DNA of 33,630 bases, from NCBI GenBank assembly GCA_002335945.1, contig DDDD01000057.1, forward strand, positions 58,104-91,733. Reading direction: 5' to 3'. Shown in pieces: positions 15,295 through 23,199 of this stretch. The notes below the pieces were generated by a model. It was not told the origin of the DNA. It saw only the letters and a list, made by a program, of their open reading frames with translations, and did not search any database. Numbering within the stretch: position 1 is the stretch's first letter; each line of letters opens with the position of its first letter. The position numbers and the translations under genes are program-made. The stretch is from Porticoccaceae bacterium UBA1989 (GTDB lineage Bacteria > Pseudomonadota > Gammaproteobacteria > Pseudomonadales > Porticoccaceae).

Positions 15295-16277
15295 TCTTTG
15301 ACGACGAACCTTTAGCCGGAGAGAACCTACCGATACTGCCAGGCCATGTTTCCCCTGGCCGTTTTGAGCGCGTTTTGCGCGCGGGTCAGTTTGCGGTGAC
15401 TGCGGAAATTAGCCCGCCAGACTCCGCTGACCCCCATGAAGTATTTGCCCGTGCCAAACTATTCGATGGCTATGTCGATGCTATTAATGCCACCGATGGC
15501 TCCGGCGCCAACTGCCATATGTCCAGTGTCGGTATGTGTGCGCTGCTGACCCGCCTTGGCTACTCAATGATTATGCAGATATCCTGTCGCGATAAAAATC
15601 GTATTGCTATGCAGGGTGATGTGCTGGGTGCCTCGGCCATGGGCGTGTCCAATATTCTTTGTTTAACTGGCGACGGGGTGCAGTCTGGCGACCATCCAGA
15701 AGCCAAGCCTGTGTTTGATATGGATTGTATGACTAGTCTGCAAATGCTTCGCGGTATGCGCGATGACGGCCAGTTTTTAAGTGGCCGAAAAATTCGCTCA
15801 CCACCCCAGGTTTTTTTAGGCGCAGCGGCCAATCCCTTTGCCCCACCCTTTGATTATCGACCTCTGCGACTAGCGAAAAAGGTCGCGGCCGGCGCTCAGT
15901 TTATACAGACCCAGTACTGCTTTGATATTGCCATGCTCAAAGACTATATGGCCAAGGTGCGAGATATGGGTTTGCATGAAAAGGTTTTTATATTACCCGG
16001 TGTTGGCCCATTGGCCTCGGCCAAGTCTGCCGAGTGGATTCGTAACAATGTAGCTGGTGTGCATATTCCCGATGCCATTATAAAACGTCTTGCTGGCGCC
16101 CAGGATCAAAAACAAGAAGGCGTGAATATCTGTATTGACATGATCAATGAGATTCGCGAAATAGAGGGAGCCAGCGGGGTGCATATTATGGCCTACCGGC
16201 AGGAAGAGCGGATCGCTGAAATTGTAGAAAAAACGAAGGTACTGGGCAACCGAACCCCCTGGCATCCGCAATCATAA
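15291..16277 (+). CDS. metF: methylenetetrahydrofolate reductase
   Basis: A 328-residue FAD-containing TIM-barrel enzyme interconverting 5,10-methylene-THF and 5-methyl-THF. Landmarks are AEISPPDSADP (Glu39, corresponding to the catalytic Glu of E. coli MetF), ILCLTGDGVQSGDHPEAK for flavin binding, and FIQTQYCFDI. The first 25 residues extend beyond the usual start. It overlaps the MetV-like gene by ATGA and is followed 15 bases later by the methyl-THF:corrinoid methyltransferase. In this operon the physiological direction is probably oxidation of methyl-THF, opposite to the biosynthetic MetF, so it is likely a second, catabolic copy. Whether a biosynthetic metF exists elsewhere cannot be told from the window. 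Confidence 0.9.
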   Translation: MIFDDEPLAGENLPILPGHVSPGRFERVLRAGQFAVTAEISPPDSADPHEVFARAKLFDGYVDAINATDGSGANCHMSSVGMCALLTRLGYSMIMQISCRDKNRIAMQGDVLGASAMGVSNILCLTGDGVQSGDHPEAKPVFDMDCMTSLQMLRGMRDDGQFLSGRKIRSPPQVFLGAAANPFAPPFDYRPLRLAKKVAAGAQFIQTQYCFDIAMLKDYMAKVRDMGLHEKVFILPGVGPLASAKSAEWIRNNVAGVHIPDAIIKRLAGAQDQKQEGVNICIDMINEIREIEGASGVHIMAYRQEERIAEIVEKTKVLGNRTPWHPQS

Positions 16278-16292
16278 TTTTTGGAGAACAGC

Positions 16293-17186
16293 ATGACCAT
16301 CACGACTATTAGTTCCGCCACCCGAGAAGTCAAAATCGGTTTTGACCAGCCCTTTGTGATTATTGGTGAGCGTATTAACCCTACCGGCCGCAAAATACTG
16401 GCTGAAGAAATGAAAGTGGGTGACTACAGTCGTGTGCAAGCCGATGCGCTAGCACAGGTGCTGGCAGGGGCTCAGATGCTGGATATTAACGCCGGTATTC
16501 CCCTGGCCGACGAGCCACGCATTCTGGCTGAAGCCATTCAGCTGGTGCAGTCGATTACCGACGTGCCCCTAAGTATTGATTCCTCGATTATTGAAGCACT
16601 GGAAGCGGGTCTTGCCGTCTATCAAGGTAAAGCCTTGGTGAATTCTGTCACAGGGGAAGATGAGGTTCTGGAAAGAGTGCTGCCTCTTGTCGCGAAATAT
16701 GGCGCCTCCGTGGTCGCTATTTCAAACGATGAAACCGGTATCTCTGAAGACCCCAATGAACGCTTTAAAGTTGCCAAGAAAATTGTCGAGCGCGCCGCCG
16801 ATTACGGTATTCATTACAGCGATGTGATTGTTGATCCCTTAGTGATGCCCATCGGCGCCATCAATACGGCCGGCTTACAGGTGATGCATGTGGTGCGTCG
16901 TCTGCGGGAAGAATTAAAAGTAAACACTACCTGTGGCGCTTCCAATGTGAGTTTTGGTCTACCCAACCGCAATGGTATTAACAGTGCCTTTTTAACCATG
17001 GCTATGGGCGCAGGCATGACCTCTGCCATTACCAGTCCACTGCACCCAGAAGTCATGGCGGCAGTGCGCGGCGGCGATGTGATGATGGGCAATGACCCCA
17101 ACTGTGCCAACTGGATTAAAGCCTACCGTGAACCGGTTCCCGAAGGGGAAGGGCGTGTCCGCGGCGGCCGCAGAAAGAGAGGCTAG
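16293..17186 (+). CDS. methyl-THF/corrinoid methyltransferase (DHPS fold)
   Basis: A 297-residue pterin-binding methyltransferase of the AcsE/MtgA/MtrH-like group, which moves methyl between a corrinoid protein and tetrahydrofolate. Seen are FVIIGERINPTGRK (about 21-34), MLDINAGIP (62-70), PLSIDSS, ALVNSVTGE and VDPLVMPIG, all pterin-site motifs of the DHPS fold. I chose the ATG at 16293 because GGAG (16283-16286) sits 6 bases upstream; a TTG at 16281 would lie over that site. The C-terminus ends in a basic tail, RVRGGRRKRG, that is not part of the barrel. Placed after metF and before the RACE activator, it most likely takes methyl from the carrier encoded at 13180 to THF. Confidence 0.9.
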   Translation: MTITTISSATREVKIGFDQPFVIIGERINPTGRKILAEEMKVGDYSRVQADALAQVLAGAQMLDINAGIPLADEPRILAEAIQLVQSITDVPLSIDSSIIEALEAGLAVYQGKALVNSVTGEDEVLERVLPLVAKYGASVVAISNDETGISEDPNERFKVAKKIVERAADYGIHYSDVIVDPLVMPIGAINTAGLQVMHVVRRLREELKVNTTCGASNVSFGLPNRNGINSAFLTMAMGAGMTSAITSPLHPEVMAAVRGGDVMMGNDPNCANWIKAYREPVPEGEGRVRGGRRKRG

Positions 17187-17193
17187 ATAGGTT

Positions 17194-19212
17194 TTGGACA
17201 GCACAGATAATAGAGTGAAAGTTGTCTTTACCCCTTCAGGACGACGGGGGAGCTTCCCGGTTAATACACCGCTGCTTCATGCCGCGCGAGTGTTGGGTGT
17301 GGATATAGATTCTGTGTGCGGTGGTCGCGGTCTTTGCGGTCGCTGCCAAATTATCTGTGCCGAGGGCTCTTTTCCCAAACATCAAATTGATTCGGACAGC
17401 AGTCATCTTTCTCCCGTTTGCGCCACCGAAATAAAATATGGCGAGCGTAAAACACCGCTGGCTAATGGTCGTCGTCTAAGCTGCCATACGTTGCTCTTAG
17501 ATGATGTGGTGATCGACGTGCCCCCCGAAAGTCAGGTGCACCGGCAGATCGTCCGCAAAGACGCTGAGTACAGAGATATTAGTCTCGACCCCGCCACACG
17601 ACTTTATTATGTGCAGGTAGACCAAGCGGATATGCATGTTCCCAAAGGGGATTTGCAACGCCTAATTGAGGCCCTTGAGCAGGCTTGGGAACTCCCCAAC
17701 CTTGTCTGCGATAACGTCCTGTTAAAAACATTGCAGCCGTCCTTAGCCAAAGGCAAGCGCGGCATCACCGTGGCGGTCTATAAGAATCGGCATATTATTG
17801 CCCTGTGGCCCGGCTTTAGAGACAAGGCCTATGGCGTTGCTGTGGACGTGGGTTCAACCACGATCGCTGCCCATCTCTGCGATCTCTCTAGCGGTGAAGT
17901 CATGGCTAGCGCAAGCCTGATGAATCCACAGATTCGTTTTGGTGAAGACCTGATGAGTCGTGTCTCCTATGTGATGATGCACCCGGAAGGGGCAGACGAA
18001 ATGACTTTGGTCATTCGCGAGGCATTAAATAGTCTGTTTGTGGAAGTCGCTGTCGAGATTGGTGTCACTGTTGAGGATATTCTTGAAATCAGCCTAGTCG
18101 CCAACCCGATTATGCATCATATTTTACTCGGTATTAGCCCTGTGGAATTAGGTGGCGCTCCCTTTGCGCTGACCACGGATGCTGCGGTTGAATTACCCGC
18201 CGTTGAGTTAGGCCTACAGATTAACGGGGGAGGGCGAATCTATATATTGCCCTGTATCGCCGGCCATGTTGGCGCAGATACAGCGGGCATGATTCTCTCT
18301 GAGGCGCCTCAGGAACAGGATCAGATGACCCTACTCGTCGATGTGGGCACCAATGCAGAAATTGTACTGGGTAATCGTCAGCGATTACTGGCCTGTTCCA
18401 GTCCCACGGGTCCAGCCTTTGAAGGGGCACAGATTACTTGCGGTCAACGGGCCGCCACGGGTGCCATTGAACGTGTGCGTATAAACCCAGAAACGTTGGA
18501 GCCTCGCTTTCAAGTAATTGGTTCCGAACTCTGGTCTGATGAGGACGGTTTTGCGGAAGCCATTGAGACACTGGGTGTCACTGGCATCTGTGGCTCGGGC
18601 ATTATTGAGGTAGTTGCCGAGATGTATCTGGCCGGCATAGTGACGGTGGATGGCATTGTTGATGGTGACCTCGCCAGCCGTACACCGAGAATTGTTCAAA
18701 ACCACCGCACCTGGTCCTATGTGCTTTATAGCCCAGAAAACGATGAATCCCAGATACTAGTGACACAAAATGATATTCGCCAAATCCAGCTGGCGAAAGC
18801 CGCGCTCTATGCCGGGGTGAAATTATTGATGGATCATATAGGCACTGACAAGATCGAGCGTATTCGTCTGGCCGGTGCCTTCGGCAGCCATATTAATGTG
18901 CAGCATGCCATGGTACTGGGCTTGATCCCCGACTGCGTGCTGGGCGAGGTTTCCTCGGCGGGTAATGCCGCGGGCACCGGTGCTAGAATTGCCCTGTTAA
19001 ACAGCCAGTCTCGGGATGTGATCGAAACCTTGGTTAAAAATATCGAAAAAATAGAAACTGCCCTCGAGCCGAAGTTTCAGGACTATTTTGTCGATGCTAT
19101 GGCCTTTCCCAATAAGACCGATCCCTTCCCGAATTTGTTTTCTATGGTGGCTCGACCGGAAGCAAAAATAGTGACAGATAATGGGGATGGCAGAAAGCGT
19201 CGTCGCCGCTAA
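17194..19212 (+). CDS. RACE/RamA-type ATP-dependent corrinoid activation protein
   Basis: A 672-residue protein with an N-terminal [2Fe-2S] ferredoxin domain followed by an ASKHA-fold ATPase (DUF4445 group). The cluster ligands are visible as Cys42, Cys48, Cys51 and Cys97 (CGGRGLCGRC ... SCHTLL). The ATPase phosphate-1 loop is VAVDVGSTTIAAHL and the second loop is VDVGTNAEIVLG, with GICGSGIIEV and LAGAFGSHIN. Proteins of this type reduce inactive Co(II) corrinoids back to Co(I) at the cost of ATP, a frequent need where oxygen is present. The start is a TTG at 17194, 7 bases after the previous stop; a GTG at 17215 is possible. The C-terminus ends in RKRRRR. It closes the corrinoid operon. Confidence 0.9.
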   Translation: MDSTDNRVKVVFTPSGRRGSFPVNTPLLHAARVLGVDIDSVCGGRGLCGRCQIICAEGSFPKHQIDSDSSHLSPVCATEIKYGERKTPLANGRRLSCHTLLLDDVVIDVPPESQVHRQIVRKDAEYRDISLDPATRLYYVQVDQADMHVPKGDLQRLIEALEQAWELPNLVCDNVLLKTLQPSLAKGKRGITVAVYKNRHIIALWPGFRDKAYGVAVDVGSTTIAAHLCDLSSGEVMASASLMNPQIRFGEDLMSRVSYVMMHPEGADEMTLVIREALNSLFVEVAVEIGVTVEDILEISLVANPIMHHILLGISPVELGGAPFALTTDAAVELPAVELGLQINGGGRIYILPCIAGHVGADTAGMILSEAPQEQDQMTLLVDVGTNAEIVLGNRQRLLACSSPTGPAFEGAQITCGQRAATGAIERVRINPETLEPRFQVIGSELWSDEDGFAEAIETLGVTGICGSGIIEVVAEMYLAGIVTVDGIVDGDLASRTPRIVQNHRTWSYVLYSPENDESQILVTQNDIRQIQLAKAALYAGVKLLMDHIGTDKIERIRLAGAFGSHINVQHAMVLGLIPDCVLGEVSSAGNAAGTGARIALLNSQSRDVIETLVKNIEKIETALEPKFQDYFVDAMAFPNKTDPFPNLFSMVARPEAKIVTDNGDGRKRRRR

Positions 19213-19332
19213 GCACTCTTTATATTGAGGGTTCATAAAACCCGAAAATAACGCTACTTAAAAATCAGTTTATTGATCTATACTCAGTGGAAATCACTCA
19301 GCAAGAGTGTGCACATAAGAAGGCGTTATAAA

Positions 19333-20316
19333 ATGTCCGATGATATCGCTGTAGATCCTGTTGAACCCGTAATAACCCTGCATGTAGGGTTTCTACTCAT
19401 GCCTGAATATACCCTGAGTACTTTCGCTAATGCGGTCGGTATGCTGCGTATGGCAAACCGCCTCAGTGGACGTGAACTCTATCGTTGGTCCGTCTATAGT
19501 TTGACTGGTGAGCCTGTGGCCTCTAGCGCCGGACTTGAAATACAGACCAGCGGTGCGCTTGAAAACACCGCCGAGATTAAAATATTGTTGGTCTGCGGTG
19601 GCTACAATATTAAAAAATATTGCAGCAAGTTACTGACCGAGCGATTGCGTGCCTTTGCCAAAAGAAAGGTTCCTCTTGGTGGGCTGTGCACAGGGAGTTA
19701 TGCACTTGCCGCCGCCGGTTTATTGGACGGCTATCGCTGCACCATCCATTGGGAAAACCTGGCCAGCATGCGTGAGGAATTCCCTAAGCTACAGCTATCA
19801 TCAAGCCTGTTCGCTATCGACCGTGACCGCTATACCTGTTCGGGTGGTATTAGCTCTATCGACCTTATGCTAAATCTGATTGCCAGTATCCATGGCCATC
19901 AGCTAGTGCAGCAGATATCAGAGCAGTTCACCTGTGATCGCGTGCGCACTGAAAAAGATGCTCAGCGTGCGCCCTTGCAATATCTCATTGGTGCTAGCCA
20001 GCCGCGCCTAGTCGACGCAGTGACTCTGATGGAAAGTAATATTGAAGAGCCCCTCACCTTAGACGAGGTGGCGAACTATGTGGGAATTTCGCGACGTCAG
20101 TTAGAGCGTTTATTTAATCGCTACTTACACTGTGCGCCCTCGCGATATTATTTGGAATTGCGTCTATCTAGGGCACGGCTGTTGCTTTTGCAAACGTCTA
20201 TTCCAGTGATTGATGTGGCCATTAGTTGTGGCTTTTCTACAGCACCACACTTCAGTAAGTGCTACAGCGACCTGTACGGAAAACCACCGAGTAATGAGCG
20301 CCGTGTGCGTGCCTAG
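19333..20316 (+). CDS. GlxA-family AraC-type regulator (GbdR-like)
   Basis: A 327-residue regulator with an N-terminal DJ-1/PfpI (GATase1-like) sensor domain (about 15-190) and a C-terminal AraC double helix-turn-helix (about 225-325). Seen are GGLCTGSYALAAAGLLDG in the sensor, DEVANYVGISRRQLERLFNRYL in the first HTH, and AISCGFSTAPHFSKCYSDLYGKPP in the second. GbdR, SouR and CdhR of Pseudomonas, which sense glycine betaine/dimethylglycine, sarcosine and carnitine, have this build. I chose the ATG at 19333 with AAGAAGG upstream; a TTG at 19273 adds 20 residues unlike the family. It lies 120 bases after the corrinoid operon and probably activates it, with a methylamine as effector. The effector is inferred from context only. 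Confidence 0.87.
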   Translation: MSDDIAVDPVEPVITLHVGFLLMPEYTLSTFANAVGMLRMANRLSGRELYRWSVYSLTGEPVASSAGLEIQTSGALENTAEIKILLVCGGYNIKKYCSKLLTERLRAFAKRKVPLGGLCTGSYALAAAGLLDGYRCTIHWENLASMREEFPKLQLSSSLFAIDRDRYTCSGGISSIDLMLNLIASIHGHQLVQQISEQFTCDRVRTEKDAQRAPLQYLIGASQPRLVDAVTLMESNIEEPLTLDEVANYVGISRRQLERLFNRYLHCAPSRYYLELRLSRARLLLLQTSIPVIDVAISCGFSTAPHFSKCYSDLYGKPPSNERRVRA

Positions 20317-20318
20317 AG

Positions 20319-20340
20319 AGCGACGAGTGGTCGCTTTGTA
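20319..20340 (+). terminator. hairpin between the convergent GlxA-type genes
   Basis: AGCGAC (20319-20324), loop GAGTG, GTCGCT (20330-20335), then TTTGT. It begins three bases after the stop of the plus-strand regulator. The stem is short, so confidence is moderate. The rest of the gap to 20414 has two copies of AATTAAGAGC. Confidence 0.5.
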
Positions 20341-20414
20341 TCAATCGCAAACGGCCTCCAATTAAGAGCCTTTAATTAAGAGCTTTCCATTAACCGCTTT
20401 TTGTTGGGTGCCGT

Positions 20415-21407
20415 TTAGGTTCGGCATTCTGTCGGTTTTTTATCAAAGGTGGCGCGAAAAGCTCGGGAGAAATGGGCGGTATCTGCAAAGCCCGTTTCCT
20501 GGGCAATATCCGTAATCAAGCGCGGTGTATTCTGTAGTAACCAGAGCCCATAGTTTAAGCGGATCTTGCGATAAAACTTCTGCAGACTATCGCCAGTTTC
20601 CCCCATAAATAAACGCTCAAGTTGTCGTTTTGAAATATTAAGTCGGCTGGCGATTTCATCGGTAGATAGAGGTCGGCTGAGGTTTTGTTCCAGTATTAGC
20701 AGTGCGCGTTTAACCCACTTATTATTTACTTGGTACTCAGATGCTGGTTGCGGCTGTGGCGCATTCGCCGGTCTCGGGCTATCCATCACCAGAATGCGCA
20801 GACTTTTTCGCGCCCAACTTTGACCCAGGTGGCGCTCAATAATGTAGGCCGCCAGATCTGCTGCTACAGCACCGCCTGCGCAGGTGATGCGATCGCCATC
20901 ATCGACAAATAATTGCTCGGCGACGGGAATAACATCGCTGTAGCGGTCAGCGAGATCTCTGTAGTGAAACCAGCTAACGCAGCAGCGCCGTTGGTGCATA
21001 AGCCCGGCGCGAATCATGGCAAAGGACCCAGTGCACAGACCAACAATAGGCACATGAGCCCGGTCGGCCTGCTGCAAATAATCAATCACATGTTGGCTGC
21101 CCTGCACGGTTTCCTGAAGCAGCCCACCCACCACCACGATATAGTCAAAATCTTCCGGGTCACGATAGGTTTCCCAGGGGGTTACCTGGACCCCAGAGCT
21201 CGACGAAATAGGGGATAGGCTCGGGCCCATGACTGTCCAGTGACAATTGATCTGCTGGCTTTGATCACCGTCATCCGCGGCCAGACGCAGGGCGTCTATA
21301 AAGGCCGAAAAAGGCAGTAGGGTAAAGCTTGGCATCAGCACAAAGCCAACCGATAAACTCGGCGATATTTTATGGGAGCTAGCTTTTTTAGGCATGGGAA
21401 TGGCCAT
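20415..21407 (-). CDS. second GlxA-family AraC-type regulator
   Basis: A 330-residue paralogue-type regulator with the same build: a DJ-1/PfpI-like sensor domain (about 18-200) containing VGLCTGSFAMIRAGLMHQR and ITCAGGAVAADLAAY, a linker rich in Pro/Gln (DSPRPANAPQPQPASE), then the AraC double HTH with DEIASRLNISKRQLERLFMGE and AQETGFADTAHFSRAFRATFDKKP. It is divergent from soxB across a 221-base gap, so it is the best candidate activator of the sarcosine oxidase operon, analogous to SouR or GbdR. It is convergent with the other GlxA-type gene. The start is an ATG at 21407; a second ATG four codons on is possible. The ribosome site is weak. Confidence 0.87.
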   Translation of the reverse strand: MAIPMPKKASSHKISPSLSVGFVLMPSFTLLPFSAFIDALRLAADDGDQSQQINCHWTVMGPSLSPISSSSGVQVTPWETYRDPEDFDYIVVVGGLLQETVQGSQHVIDYLQQADRAHVPIVGLCTGSFAMIRAGLMHQRRCCVSWFHYRDLADRYSDVIPVAEQLFVDDGDRITCAGGAVAADLAAYIIERHLGQSWARKSLRILVMDSPRPANAPQPQPASEYQVNNKWVKRALLILEQNLSRPLSTDEIASRLNISKRQLERLFMGETGDSLQKFYRKIRLNYGLWLLQNTPRLITDIAQETGFADTAHFSRAFRATFDKKPTECRT

Positions 21408-21628
21408 CTTCTGAGTGCAGTTTGGATCAGTCCAGTGTATTGATGACGACGTTTATATACAACAAATCTAACCTATGTCTTGAATTTAACTGCCATTATT
21501 GACCCTTTTGCGCCGTTTAGGCCTATTTGTCGCTTTTGGCCCCCGAGGTTGTCAGTTTCCTTCTAGCTGGCAGTGCTTGCTAATTGCTCCAATAGGACTT
21601 ATTACCGCTATTGCCTAGAGTACTGACG
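21408..21628. promoter_or_regulatory. divergent promoter region between GlxA-type regulator and soxB
   Basis: A 221-base AT-biased gap serving two divergent genes. It contains two related elements, TTTTGCGCC (21506-21514) and ATTTGTCGC (21525-21533), 19 bases apart in the same orientation, which could be AraC-type half-sites. I see no strong -35/-10 pair and no riboswitch. Confidence 0.35.
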
Positions 21629-22879
21629 ATGAAAAAATATTCCGCCTTCAGCCTGTTTAAGAATGCGCTGAGCTACCATGAAAACTGGCAGAAAGTGTGG
21701 CGCAGTCCAACCCCTAAAAAAGACTACGATGTGATTGTGGTCGGTGGTGGCGGCCATGGTTTAGCCACGGCCTACTACCTTGCCAAGGTTCATGGTATTA
21801 CCAATATTGCCGTGATAGAAAAAGGCTATTTAGGCGGCGGTAACACAGCCCGCAATACCACAATTATCCGCTCCAATTATCTGTGGGACGAAGCCTCCCA
21901 GCTCTATGACCTGTCTCTAAAGCTGTGGGAAGGTCTGAGCCAAGAGCTTAACTACAATGTCATGTTTAGTCAGCGTGGCGTGCTTAATTTGGGCCACAAT
22001 TTGCAAGATATGCGGGATATTGAACGGCGGGTGAATGCCAACCGTCTCAATGGCATTGATGGCGAAGTTGTCAGCCCCGAGCGCATTAAAGAAATTGCTC
22101 CGCTTATTAATATTTCTCGTAACAGTCGCTATCCGATTCTGGGCGCCTCATGGCAGCCAAGGGGCGGCACAGCCCGCCATGATGCGGTGGCCTGGGGCTA
22201 TGCGCGAGGCGCCGATGCATTGGGTGTGGATCTTATTCAGCAGACTGAGGTAACGGGTATCCGTCGCAAGGACGGTGCCGTGGTGGGTGTTGAAACCACC
22301 CATGGTTTTATCGGCGCCCGAAAAGTGGCCTGCGTCACTGCGGGTAATTCCAGTGTGGTTGCCGCCATGGCGGGTGTGAGACTGCCCGTCGAATCTCGGC
22401 CTTTACAGGCCTTGGTGTCTGAACCCGTTAAACCCTGTTTAGATACCGTGGTGATGTCCAACGCAGTCCACGGTTATATCAGCCAGTCCGATAAAGGCGA
22501 TCTGGTTATTGGTGCTGGTGTAGACAGTTACAACGGCTACGGCCAGCGTGGTTCCTTCCATGTTGTCGAGCACACCATTCAGGCAATCTGCGAACTCTTT
22601 CCAGCCTTTAGTCGTGTGCGTATGAATCGTCAGTGGGGCGGTATTGTGGATACCTGCCCAGATGCCTGTCCGATCATCAGCAAGACCTCGGTTAAGGGTC
22701 TGTACTTTAACTGCGGCTGGGGCACTGGGGGCTTTAAAGCCACGCCGGGTTCGGGCTATGTATTTGCCGACACTGTGGCCAATGATCATCCCCATCCATT
22801 GGCTGCGGCATTCAATATTGACCGTTTTAATACAGGAGCGCTGATTGATGAACACGGCGCTGCCGGTGTGGCTCACTAA
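21629..22879 (+). CDS. soxB: sarcosine oxidase subunit beta
   Basis: A 416-residue flavin subunit of heterotetrameric sarcosine oxidase, which oxidises sarcosine to glycine with oxygen and delivers the methyl carbon as methylene-THF or formaldehyde. The start MKKYSAFSLFKNALSYHENW matches known SoxB N-termini, supporting the ATG at 21629 over a TTG at 21611. The FAD motif VIVVGGGGHGLATAYYLAKV is at about 35-54. NTTIIRSNYLWDE and GGTARHDAVAWGYARG follow; His184 in the latter appears to be the His that carries covalent FMN in characterised enzymes. It opens the soxBDAG operon in canonical order. The usual glyA upstream neighbour is absent. Confidence 0.96.
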   Translation: MKKYSAFSLFKNALSYHENWQKVWRSPTPKKDYDVIVVGGGGHGLATAYYLAKVHGITNIAVIEKGYLGGGNTARNTTIIRSNYLWDEASQLYDLSLKLWEGLSQELNYNVMFSQRGVLNLGHNLQDMRDIERRVNANRLNGIDGEVVSPERIKEIAPLINISRNSRYPILGASWQPRGGTARHDAVAWGYARGADALGVDLIQQTEVTGIRRKDGAVVGVETTHGFIGARKVACVTAGNSSVVAAMAGVRLPVESRPLQALVSEPVKPCLDTVVMSNAVHGYISQSDKGDLVIGAGVDSYNGYGQRGSFHVVEHTIQAICELFPAFSRVRMNRQWGGIVDTCPDACPIISKTSVKGLYFNCGWGTGGFKATPGSGYVFADTVANDHPHPLAAAFNIDRFNTGALIDEHGAAGVAH

Positions 22880-22908
22880 TTAGCGGTTGCTAAAACGACG
22901 AGAAAAAT

Positions 22909-23199
22909 ATGTTACTAATACATTGCCCCCACTGTCAGGAATATCGCGACGAGGAAGAGTTTAGCTATGGTGGTGAAGCCCATATAGTTAGACCACTGGA
23001 ACCTGAAGCCCTGAGCGACGAAGAATGGGGCGACTACCTGTTCTTTCGCACCAACAGTCGCGGTATCCATCATGAGATGTGGTACCACTTAGTTGGCTGT
23101 CGGCGTTATTTTAATGCGACGCGTAATACGGTGACTTACGAGATTTTAGAAACCTACAAAACCGGCACCCAGCCGACGATTACCGGAGCCAACCTATGA
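22909..23199 (+). CDS. soxD: sarcosine oxidase subunit delta
   Basis: A 96-residue zinc-binding subunit of heterotetrameric sarcosine oxidase. The zinc ligands are visible as Cys6 and Cys9 (HCPHC) plus His60 and Cys64 (HLVGC), the pattern described for the delta subunit. Other family marks are EEFSYGGEAHIVRP and DYLFFRTNSRGIHHEMWYH. It sits 29 bases after soxB and its stop overlaps the soxA start by ATGA (23196-23199), so the two are translationally coupled. Length is normal. Confidence 0.96.
   Translation: MLLIHCPHCQEYRDEEEFSYGGEAHIVRPLEPEALSDEEWGDYLFFRTNSRGIHHEMWYHLVGCRRYFNATRNTVTYEILETYKTGTQPTITGANL

Noticed and set aside
19229..19243. GGGTT-CATAA-AACCC as terminator of the corrinoid operon
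   Set aside because: The stem is only 5 pairs and is not followed by a T-tract on the plus strand.
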